Shown one piece after another: positions 1-6,591 of a stretch of 6,591 bases of DNA. Position 1 is the stretch's first letter; the number at the start of each line of letters is the position of its first letter. The DNA comes from Candidatus Hodarchaeota archaeon. GTDB taxonomy: Archaea > Asgardarchaeota > Heimdallarchaeia > Hodarchaeales > YT1-039. The notes beneath the pieces are model-generated. The model had not been told where the DNA came from and searched no databases. It saw only the letters and a list, made by a program, of their open reading frames with translations. A program made the translations under genes and the position numbers. The stretch lies in contig JAEOTF010000081.1 in assembly GCA_016840025.1 (NCBI GenBank), forward strand, positions 1-6,591, written 5' to 3'.

Positions 1-1477
1 AGTATTCATAAATCGCAATCCGATTACTCTGATAGACCAGTTGAAATTCATCAGGCATTGGAGGGTTCCATCCAAGACCTCGGACCCACCAGATGGTGTA
101 GACCGTTGAATATCCCCTCATTTGAGCTTCCGAAGCAGCTTGCGCAGGGTTCCCCCACCCGTAATGCTGCGTGTGGGTTGCATTGAGCGTTTGAAGCGCC
201 CAACCATAAAACGCTGTGTGAGCAATGAAGAGTGAGTGATCGTCCATACGCAGTTTCACCCAGTTCAGTGCGTTTTCGGTCGCGGGACAATCTTTTAGCG
301 CTATGGTGTTTTGGAGCATCGAGGATGGGATGTACTTCTGCATCGGCCACGCTTGAAAGTATGGGAGCGGAGCGGTGTTGGGCATGACCAGGAATCCCGT
401 TGAAAGTACGATAACGATGAGTGTAAAACTTGCCAAAATTGGACGTTTATAACATTTAAGCTTAATATTAAACTTGAGATTGGATAAAGCCTCTATTGTG
501 TAGAACGCAAAAGGGTACATTAACAGTAGCACCCAGCGGAATTCGATTCCTTCCCTTATTGGAATGAATGTTAGCAATATGCAGATTACCATCCACGAAC
601 TTAGATGTGAATTGTTTAAACTCTGAAATCCTTTTAATACGAAAATGAAAAGGGGCCAGTAACTATAGACCAAAAAAGCCAACATAGTCAATACCATGTC
701 AGGATATGAAGAGTAACCAAAATGAATCAACCAGTTCAGATTTAGCTTAATATTAAATTTTAAATACGCAGTTAAAATGAAAAGAAGCGATGCGGATATT
801 GAAGCTAATATGAGTTTTTTGGGAATGTAAAATTTATTTTTCAGACTTTTTTTGATGATCGTAATCACGACTATAAACAGCATTAATACTGATACGAGTT
901 GATGAGTTATCACGATTAAGAGCATCATTACAGATATTGTGAAGTAAGATTTCACAGACTTTTCTGTTTTCTGAAGAAGAACCAAGGTAAGGAAGAGGAG
1001 AGATAACGCAAGTTGGTTCCTCAAAAGATCCCATGAGACTCGAAGTGCGACGAAGTACAGTGTTCCTAAGAGAGAAACAAGGATACTCTTCTTCTCTGAC
1101 CAAACTAGTATTTTTCTCGCATAATAGTAAAGAGAAGTAGCGAGGATACCGTGTAGAATCGACGGAAGAATTTTCAAGATTACGATAAGAGGAAGTCCCA
1201 GTGAATTTAACCCAATAAGAACAATATAGAAGAATGGGGCAGTTGCGAGAAGCGGCACCCCATCAATGTAACCCTGAAGCGGCAGTCCTTTAGCTAGCCA
1301 AATCATGACTTCGGGAAGATAATAGCCCATAAGATCAAAACCAACCAAGTATGGTCTCATGAGAATTTCGGGAATCATCCGTACAAAAAACGCTATACTA
1401 AAGGTTACAACGAGTAGAGTTTGTTTTTTGGGAAATTGATCTTTATCGATCCATCGATTCAGCGACAATACCGCCAT
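1..1477 (-). CDS. GT-C-type membrane glycosyltransferase-like protein (3' partial)
   Basis: I translated this frame by hand: 492 codons are open from the ATG at 1477 to the left edge with no stop, so the C-terminus is missing. The codon just before the ATG is TGA, which makes this the first possible start. About eleven membrane segments span residues 18-365. The first outer loop holds YLVGFDLMGYYLPE (D48, E56), the pattern of the catalytic loop in GT39/ArnT-like GT-C enzymes. It is followed by DGVPLLATAPFFY (72-84), like the second conserved loop of that group. Later landmarks are SWDLLRNQLALS (148-159) and THQL (191-194). From about 366 the protein turns soluble, with many Trp and aromatic residues, for example LNWVKL (404-409) and AFYGWALQTLN (422-432), as in outer C-terminal domains of archaeal GT-C proteins. 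The likely role is transfer of a sugar from a lipid-linked donor outside the membrane; donor and acceptor are not recognisable. It follows the larger membrane gene after 112 bases. Base composition is uneven, about 53% GC over bases 61-420. Confidence 0.85.
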   Translation of the reverse strand, partial: MAVLSLNRWIDKDQFPKKQTLLVVTFSIAFFVRMIPEILMRPYLVGFDLMGYYLPEVMIWLAKGLPLQGYIDGVPLLATAPFFYIVLIGLNSLGLPLIVILKILPSILHGILATSLYYYARKILVWSEKKSILVSLLGTLYFVALRVSWDLLRNQLALSLLFLTLVLLQKTEKSVKSYFTISVMMLLIVITHQLVSVLMLFIVVITIIKKSLKNKFYIPKKLILASISASLLFILTAYLKFNIKLNLNWLIHFGYSSYPDMVLTMLAFLVYSYWPLFIFVLKGFQSLNNSHLSSWMVICILLTFIPIREGIEFRWVLLLMYPFAFYTIEALSNLKFNIKLKCYKRPILASFTLIVIVLSTGFLVMPNTAPLPYFQAWPMQKYIPSSMLQNTIALKDCPATENALNWVKLRMDDHSLFIAHTAFYGWALQTLNATHTQHYGWGNPAQAASEAQMRGYSTVYTIWWVRGLGWNPPMPDEFQLVYQSNRIAIYEY

Positions 1478-1526
1478 TCAATTTCTATAGCTAGTAAAGC
1501 GGATTCCGAACGATTATGCATATGTC

Positions 1527-1540
1527 AATAAAGATTTATT
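1527..1540 (-). promoter_or_regulatory. Candidate archaeal BRE/TATA promoter element for the left-edge GT-C gene
   Basis: On the minus strand the intergenic gap contains AATAAAT followed directly by CTTTATT, close to the archaeal BRE plus TATA-box pattern (purine and A-rich, then TTTAWW). A start of transcription about 25 bases further on would fall near 1505 and leave a leader of about 28 bases before the ATG at 1477. No Shine-Dalgarno is visible before that ATG. No clear oligo-T terminator follows the upstream gene, so read-through from upstream is equally possible. In AT-rich DNA such a match can arise by chance, and the call presumes an archaeal host. Confidence 0.3.
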
Positions 1541-1590
1541 CTAATATTTCTTTAGACAACGTAGCTGAAATCCAAAGATACTATTAGAAT
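1538..1590. repeat. Nine-base inverted repeat after the large membrane gene
   Basis: ATTCTAATA at 1538-1546 is matched by its exact reverse complement TATTAGAAT at 1582-1590, with 35 bases between the arms. One arm begins at the stop codon of the 1184-residue gene and the other lies next to the candidate promoter element. The stem has only two G-C pairs and no T-run follows, so a classical terminator is unlikely. A weak hairpin or chance in AT-rich DNA are both plausible. Confidence 0.25.
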
Positions 1591-4500
1591 TATCTAGATT
1601 TTTTTCGATTTTCTTTACTTTCTCGATCGATCGGTAAACGTGTAAAAAAACCTGTTATCCGTTTCAAGATCTCTTTATCTTTAGTCCTAATGTGAGTTAG
1701 ATAGGCGAGACATACAACAAAGGTTGTAACGGAGATGATCAAACCGTAATTGAACCATTTTTGTGGTTCATATTGAAGGGTGATTTCGAGCTGTCCTGTT
1801 TGATTTATCCAGAAGCCATTTATTTCCGAATAGAGAGGTATAGAGTCTATTCTTTCGCCATTTATATGTGCAATCCATAAAGGATCGTAAGTTTCAGTAA
1901 AACTAAGCATAAAGGGCTTTGTTGCATTCACTAGGATTTTCCAAGAAGTTGCATCCATTTTTCTATATTCTATAATTTCCGCAGGGCTTGTATTTAGGGT
2001 AAAGAAATCTTGGAGATTCTCATATTGATTTTCTGTTGAATAGATTATTACCTTATCGACATTTGGGATATTTCTAACGAGCTCTATGTCATCAATATTG
2101 ATAACATAGTCACCGTATATATCATGAAACATCAACTCTTTAACATTAGTTAAATCACACTTGCTGTTATTAAATTGAGGAATCTCAATAACATACTGGC
2201 TCCAAATTTCTGTTGTTTTTAATTCTATTGATGCAGATTCCGTTTCATCTTGATCTATCAAACTGACCATAATTTTTTCACTGGTTGTTTCGAGGATCTG
2301 AAGGCTTAAATATTCGTATTCATTGAAGTTCATCGCTTTCGGTAAAGTATATTTCATCCAAGCTTTTGGATCGGATTCAATTGAATAATTTCCCTCAGTA
2401 TGAAGAGTTGATAGTTTGACATATCCTGGTTGATTTACTGACCAACCATCCAAAATTTCACAATTCGTTAAAATAGAAGATTCCTCTGGATACGCTACTC
2501 TAAGCGTGTGTTCTCCGCTTTTCAGTTCTAGAAAATCGGAATTCTCGACTGTTATTCCATCGATTAATACTGTTAAGTTTTGTATAGTATCTATTGGATA
2601 GAGAGATATTTTATATTCAGAGTCTTTAGGTATTTCAAGATCCAGTTCTTTATTGACGTCATATAAAGGATCTATATTCAATAGAATAAGATTATTTGTG
2701 TCGTTTAGAATTCTTTCTGCACTTGTTGAATAGTTTATCGTCTGACCAGCTGGTGTTAATGTTAAAAAATTGACTATGGAAAGACCGTCAATATTCCGGA
2801 GAGTAATTTTATGCTTTCCCACAGGTAAGTGTTTTGAAGTAACCCTTTTATAGACAAATTGATTAGTTTCAGAAGAGCAGTTTAGTACTTTAGAAGTTTC
2901 CCCATCAACCAGTATTTCCATTGTACCCCCTTTAGAATTCTCAAGAAATCTAATACTTAAGTCATAGATCCCATCATCTTTGATATTTATGGGTATTTCG
3001 AGCTCCGCTCCAGTTTTTGAGGTAGCTACAATTCCTACCTGAAAGTCAAAGTCCCAATTGTTAATATTATTAGGTAGCGCTAAACTCCTATACCATAGTA
3101 GAGTGTTCTCTCTACACCATTGATATGCTAAATCTCGAATGTCGTAACTTGTATAATCGAACGGTTCAATTATAAACTGAGGGTCAATGAATAGTAATGT
3201 CATATCATTTACTGTTGTTTCAGACCCTACAACAGTTATTCCTTGAAACTCATTTTGTTCTAAAAATAATGGTAGATAAGCCGAGAATATTACCCCTATC
3301 TCTTGTGGATTAAACATCGGTAGGGAAATAAGTTCATTATAAGCACTCAATCCTTCATTAACTAAATATATTTCTTTAGGGATAGAAATCGGAGATACTG
3401 TTCGGTCGTTTTTAAAGACTATTAAAGCCTCTCCGTCATTTATTATCGATAAATCTTTTTGGAAAAGAAGTGAATTTATCCTTTTTTCTGCAATTTCATT
3501 ATAAGGTGAGATCAGATCTTTATGCCAAACGACATATTTTACATTAATAGGAGCTAGATGTTTTCCAAAATTATCAGTTTTTTGATCATTAAGTAGATCA
3601 TAATAGAAATATTGATTTAAAATTGATCCATACACGTTATAGCCAAATATCGAATTATAAGATGATAAAGCTCCAATATTTTTTCCTATGTGAAGAGTAG
3701 GATCCCATGTATATCTTAAATCCGCTGGTTGCCAATAAATTCTCTCATATGGATTTTTCCCGAGTAAGGTAATGATATCCTGATACTCTGAAGGAGGAAC
3801 CATTGATACAAATCCTTTATTGAAGTTTCCGGTAAGTGATGGCCATCCGTGGAAAAGTATTAAGACGATTAATAGAAAAACGATGATAATTTTAAAATTG
3901 AAATCAAGTGTCTTTTTTTTATACAAAATCACTTTGTTTGAAAGAAATTGATTTAGACCTAAGCCAATAAGAGAAGATAACGAATAAACTACTAATCCAA
4001 TAATCCTTGTAGGATCTCGAAAAACCCATCCTAAGGGGCTAATTACTAAATTATAATAGTACTTCCCAAGAGGTCCTAGAGTTCCCATAGACAAAGCAAT
4101 TGAAATTATGCTTAATAATCCAAAGAAATGAAACCATTTTTTTATAGGCTTATCAGATACGATTAGTACTGATAGGAATGCAAAAATAGCAATAAGAATT
4201 CCAGAAATGAACCAAATTGTATCCAATATTGGATGATTTAGTGAATAAGATACGTCTGTAGTTCTAGTAAACTGAAGTGAAAATAGAGAAAGAATATAAG
4301 TAATGGGATTTTGACCGCTTGCAGCATTAACTTCTCCGATCGATAAAGTTTTGAAAGGTAGTTCTGTTTCATAAGGTAATGTAAATAAATAGGGTAATAA
4401 CCAAAACGCATTAACGACAAAAAGAAGGACAAAAATAAACATACTCCTTTTCAAACACTTAAAAATGGTCTTTTTTCGTGTTTGATCTTCATTCATTCTA

Positions 4501-5144
4501 AATCCTAACTGAAAGAAAAACAAGATAATAAAAGGTATCATAACATAAAATGCTGTTTGTACTTGGGTGAAAACAAGACTTAGAAGAATTACTATTAGAA
4601 AATATGGATAAGGTTTATTTTTTTTATCGTTAAGTATCTTATTAAACAACGATAAGCTCAAGGGTAAAATTCCATATCCTAAAACCAACCATTCCATATG
4701 ATGAATCATATGTAATGTCCAAGGATTTATCATGAAAAGCAAAGAAGAAACCGAAGACGCTATCCAATTGCTTAAACTAATTTTCTCATCGTTCAATAAA
4801 ATGGATATGGAAAAATACATACTAACACCAGATATGAAAAAAATTGTGAAAGGAAATAATTTCATGATAATTTCAGAAGAAGAAATCGCCAATAATGAGG
4901 ATAAAGGTACTACCAACCATAGCTTTGGAAGATGATGATTAAAACTTTGCATCCACTGATTCCAAAGTTCTAAATTATATGAAATAGAGTTCTTCATATC
5001 AATAGGATAACCTAGATCACCATGTTGAATGATACCTGGTGAAAATAGTATCTCCCGAAAAGTAAGAATAGAGATAAATAGTGGAAGTATAAACCCCGCA
5101 ATCAAGTATAGGTCTTTTGTCTTCGTGAATTTGATATGTTTCAT
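1590..5144 (-). CDS. Large GT-C/YfhO-like membrane protein with multi-domain outer region
   Basis: The protein has 1184 residues. About twelve membrane segments fill residues 12-431. The first outer loop carries HGDLGYPID (D43), where GT-C glycosyltransferases keep their acidic catalytic residue. A VFRDPTR motif (374-380) before a membrane segment recalls YfhO and AftD-type (DUF3367) proteins. A soluble region follows: 440-600 includes LAPINVKYVVW (530-540), typical of the YfhO outer domain. Residues 700-798 look like a CBM6/35-type beta sandwich, 820-888 like a small beta domain, and 895-1023 like a galactose-binding or CBM11-like fold ending in INIDDIEL. Residues 1040-1128 form the YfhO-type terminal domain (FTETYDPLW, NGFWINQTG, LQYEP), then one last membrane segment (1132-1150) and a basic cytoplasmic tail. 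The likely role is transfer of sugars from a lipid carrier at the outer face, but donor and acceptor are unknown and a non-catalytic YfhO-like role is possible. The start is firm: MKHIKFTKTK precedes the first membrane segment and overlaps the upstream stop as ATGA. Domain limits are by eye. Confidence 0.88.
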   Translation of the reverse strand: MKHIKFTKTKDLYLIAGFILPLFISILTFREILFSPGIIQHGDLGYPIDMKNSISYNLELWNQWMQSFNHHLPKLWLVVPLSSLLAISSSEIIMKLFPFTIFFISGVSMYFSISILLNDEKISLSNWIASSVSSLLFMINPWTLHMIHHMEWLVLGYGILPLSLSLFNKILNDKKNKPYPYFLIVILLSLVFTQVQTAFYVMIPFIILFFFQLGFRMNEDQTRKKTIFKCLKRSMFIFVLLFVVNAFWLLPYLFTLPYETELPFKTLSIGEVNAASGQNPITYILSLFSLQFTRTTDVSYSLNHPILDTIWFISGILIAIFAFLSVLIVSDKPIKKWFHFFGLLSIISIALSMGTLGPLGKYYYNLVISPLGWVFRDPTRIIGLVVYSLSSLIGLGLNQFLSNKVILYKKKTLDFNFKIIIVFLLIVLILFHGWPSLTGNFNKGFVSMVPPSEYQDIITLLGKNPYERIYWQPADLRYTWDPTLHIGKNIGALSSYNSIFGYNVYGSILNQYFYYDLLNDQKTDNFGKHLAPINVKYVVWHKDLISPYNEIAEKRINSLLFQKDLSIINDGEALIVFKNDRTVSPISIPKEIYLVNEGLSAYNELISLPMFNPQEIGVIFSAYLPLFLEQNEFQGITVVGSETTVNDMTLLFIDPQFIIEPFDYTSYDIRDLAYQWCRENTLLWYRSLALPNNINNWDFDFQVGIVATSKTGAELEIPINIKDDGIYDLSIRFLENSKGGTMEILVDGETSKVLNCSSETNQFVYKRVTSKHLPVGKHKITLRNIDGLSIVNFLTLTPAGQTINYSTSAERILNDTNNLILLNIDPLYDVNKELDLEIPKDSEYKISLYPIDTIQNLTVLIDGITVENSDFLELKSGEHTLRVAYPEESSILTNCEILDGWSVNQPGYVKLSTLHTEGNYSIESDPKAWMKYTLPKAMNFNEYEYLSLQILETTSEKIMVSLIDQDETESASIELKTTEIWSQYVIEIPQFNNSKCDLTNVKELMFHDIYGDYVINIDDIELVRNIPNVDKVIIYSTENQYENLQDFFTLNTSPAEIIEYRKMDATSWKILVNATKPFMLSFTETYDPLWIAHINGERIDSIPLYSEINGFWINQTGQLEITLQYEPQKWFNYGLIISVTTFVVCLAYLTHIRTKDKEILKRITGFFTRLPIDRESKENRKKSR

Positions 5145-6591
5145 TGGAACATTTTGACCTCAAAAGGTAACTTATTTTTTACTTTGTATCGTATTCTCCA
5201 AAAAATCATGAGAGATATATTCCTTACTACAGCGTATATTCTAGTAAAGAGATCATTATGCTTGTTTTTAGAATGGAAGAGTAATTTTGTATGGGATTTA
5301 ATTATAATCCTAAAAGGAATAAATAAAGGATAAGAACGATGTTCTTCAATTGATTTGAATGATTGATCGATCAGTGAAACATAATCCCGTAACAGTTTAG
5401 ACAAATCTGGAAAATTGTTCTGTAATAACGATTTGTTAAGGAATTGTTTTACAAACACATATTCATTTAAAGTAATGAATCCCTTTTCAAATACATGTGT
5501 AATAGCAATTATTATACTATTGATCTCTTCATTGAAAAAATTGAGGTCGTCATCTTTTTTTAGTATGTAATTTTCGTTTAGGACTTCGTGTGGAGAAATA
5601 AAGACAAGATTTCTCCACCCTATGTATGAGTGCAAATCTATGGAAAGCCCATTCGAGATTGTAATATCGACTTTTCCTTTAACCATAAACTTAGGTTTCA
5701 CTGTAGCAATAGTTGTAGTCGATTCTTTGAGCTTCTCTATTGTTCTATCAAACTCTTTCGCAGAAATGAGTACATCTACATCGTTACCTATCCATTTGTT
5801 TGTGAATAATGTTTTTACAATCGAATATTTTTTGATGCCATTTTTTTCTGAAAAAAATTTGATAAATCTTAATGTTTCTTCTAGTTTTTCTCTTCTTTTT
5901 TGGTAAGATTCAATAATTGATGGATGAAGTGAATTTATTCGATATCTTTCAATAACTGACAATAACACTCTATTTTGTAAACCTTTTTTTAAAATTATTG
6001 TGAGTTTATCTATTGGAAGTATTTTCAAAAAATCATTTATGGTATTAATAACAGGTTTGTTAGTGTTCAGAGACATTATTCCTAAATTCTTCGCTAATTG
6101 AAGATAGCTTCTGGTCTGTTTCTCATAGAATTCGATATCATAAGGATGTGAACTTTTTTTACGGTTAAATGCAATTTTTGGTTCAACCCATAAAACAACG
6201 GTAACCTCTGGTTTCGGAGAATGTAAGTATAACCATTCAGATAATTTTCTTAAATTTCCTAAATATTTAAAACTCATATAATGATCATACAGATACCTGT
6301 CAAGGATCACGATTGCCTTTCTCTTAAAAAGTTTGAAGTATATATATGATAAAATTATGTCAAACCAAACCATATAAGGCCAGAAATAATATTTCCATGA
6401 TTCTGTCCTTTTATCAATCATCTCTCTTCTTTCTAATGCAATTTTTTCCGATCCAATTAATCTAAATAAAAAACGCAAAACCATGTACTGATATTCATGT
6501 TTATATATGACTTCAAATCCCAAGTCACTAAAAATATCTCCAAGTTTTTTACTAATTGTTGTTTTTCCGCTTCCATCATTTCCCATAAAAG
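5141..6591 (-). CDS. Thymidylate-kinase-like P-loop kinase fused to a nucleotidyltransferase-like domain (5' partial)
   Basis: Residue numbers count from the ATG at 6586. Residues 1-200 look like a thymidylate-kinase-type P-loop kinase: Walker A GNDGSGKT at 2-9, a hydrophobic strand ending in the DRY motif at 96-98, and a lid-like region with AFNRK near 139-153 followed by a helix. Residues 230-400 resemble a minimal nucleotidyltransferase of the NTP_transf_5 kind: an acidic pair in NDVDVLI (D269, D271), a further Asp in KVDI (D307), an IDLH motif (D317, H319) and a helical part with H364. The tail (420-481) is basic and hydrophobic and may touch the membrane. The ATG at 6586 is probably not the true start. 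It would put the P-loop at residue 2 with no first beta strand, and the frame stays open upstream (preceding codon TTT, Phe) to the edge. The usual Arg-containing dTMP-binding segment after the P-loop is not evident, and 65-90 is rich in aromatic residues, so the substrate may not be dTMP. The substrate is unknown. The stop overlaps the next gene by four bases. Confidence 0.85.
   Translation of the reverse strand, partial: FMGNDGSGKTTISKKLGDIFSDLGFEVIYKHEYQYMVLRFLFRLIGSEKIALERREMIDKRTESWKYYFWPYMVWFDIILSYIYFKLFKRKAIVILDRYLYDHYMSFKYLGNLRKLSEWLYLHSPKPEVTVVLWVEPKIAFNRKKSSHPYDIEFYEKQTRSYLQLAKNLGIMSLNTNKPVINTINDFLKILPIDKLTIILKKGLQNRVLLSVIERYRINSLHPSIIESYQKRREKLEETLRFIKFFSEKNGIKKYSIVKTLFTNKWIGNDVDVLISAKEFDRTIEKLKESTTTIATVKPKFMVKGKVDITISNGLSIDLHSYIGWRNLVFISPHEVLNENYILKKDDDLNFFNEEINSIIIAITHVFEKGFITLNEYVFVKQFLNKSLLQNNFPDLSKLLRDYVSLIDQSFKSIEEHRSYPLFIPFRIIIKSHTKLLFHSKNKHNDLFTRIYAVVRNISLMIFWRIRYKVKNKLPFEVKMFQ
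5157..5161 (-). promoter_or_regulatory. Possible ribosome binding site for the 1184-residue gene
   Basis: GAGGT on the minus strand lies inside the last codons of the upstream kinase gene, 12 bases before the ATG at 5144. The spacing is longer than usual, so it may help only in part. Translation probably also depends on coupling through the ATGA stop-start overlap at 5141-5144. Confidence 0.4.

Noticed and set aside
51..350. Minus-strand frame of 99 codons near the left edge
   Set aside because: It is a shadow frame (GTG start) of the edge-truncated GT-C gene, whose own frame is open throughout; its composition (many His, Cys, Arg) is not protein-like.
459..757. Fourteen-base direct repeat TTTAATATTAAGCT (minus strand) at 744-757 and 459-472, giving KFNIKL twice in the left-edge gene
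   Set aside because: Both copies lie in frame in basic loops next to membrane segments of AT-rich coding sequence; two short copies are not enough to call a functional repeat.
834..1103. Minus-strand frame of 89 codons
   Set aside because: Out-of-frame shadow of the same GT-C gene, starting at a TTG and with no motif.
1620..1633. Palindromic GATC-rich run near the end of the large membrane gene
   Set aside because: Short, inside coding sequence, and not repeated in a pattern suggesting an origin or operator.
4238..4432. Minus-strand open frame of 64 codons in another frame of the large membrane gene
   Set aside because: It sits inside the membrane core on the same strand; hydrophobic shadow frames are common there.
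4732..4935. Plus-strand open frame of 67 codons inside the large membrane gene
   Set aside because: It lies wholly antisense to a well-supported gene, shows no domain or start signal, and is of a length expected by chance.
5136..5333. Plus-strand open frame of 65 codons over the gene overlap
   Set aside because: Antisense shadow of the kinase fusion C-terminus, with no supporting signal.
5622..5906. Plus-strand open frame of 94 codons opposite the nucleotidyltransferase domain
   Set aside because: Its Ser- and Phe-rich translation is what the reverse of a Lys/Asp/Glu-rich gene yields; there is no recognisable motif.

Overview
The window looks like a stretch of a cell-surface glycan or glycoprotein assembly locus. 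All three genes I can support lie on the minus strand and together cover about 98% of the bases. In transcription order (right to left) they are: (1) a P-loop kinase of the thymidylate-kinase type fused to a nucleotidyltransferase-like domain, whose N-terminus is cut by the right edge (5141-6591); (2) an 1184-residue polytopic membrane protein with a GT-C/YfhO-like core and a very large outer-face part (1590-5144); and (3) a second, smaller GT-C-type membrane protein whose C-terminus is cut by the left edge (1-1477). Genes 1 and 2 overlap by four bases (ATGA), so they are almost certainly co-transcribed and translationally coupled. Genes 2 and 3 are separated by 112 bases that hold a possible archaeal-type promoter and a weak inverted repeat.

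The organism is most likely an archaeon, with moderate confidence. The grounds are a BRE/TATA-like element in the only intergenic gap, no Shine-Dalgarno before gene 3, nine N-X-S/T sequons on the outer part of the large membrane protein, and a general resemblance of these proteins to GT-C/YfhO-type proteins of uncultured Thermoproteota/Bathyarchaeia-like genomes. The last point is recall, not a search result. A bacterium is not excluded. Most of the DNA is AT-rich (about one third GC), but bases 61-420, inside gene 3, are about 53% GC by hand count.

Working model (inference): the kinase-nucleotidyltransferase would act at the cytoplasmic face on an as yet unknown small molecule, sugar or lipid precursor. 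The two GT-C-like membrane proteins would use lipid-linked sugar donors at the outer face, and the large one carries beta-sandwich modules that could hold the growing glycan. No RNA genes, mobile elements, CRISPR arrays, or gene-free stretches above 300 bases were seen. The main points for follow-up are the kinase-nucleotidyltransferase fusion, the modular ectodomain of the 1184-residue protein, and the left-edge gene, which is easy to miss because it has no stop codon in the window.
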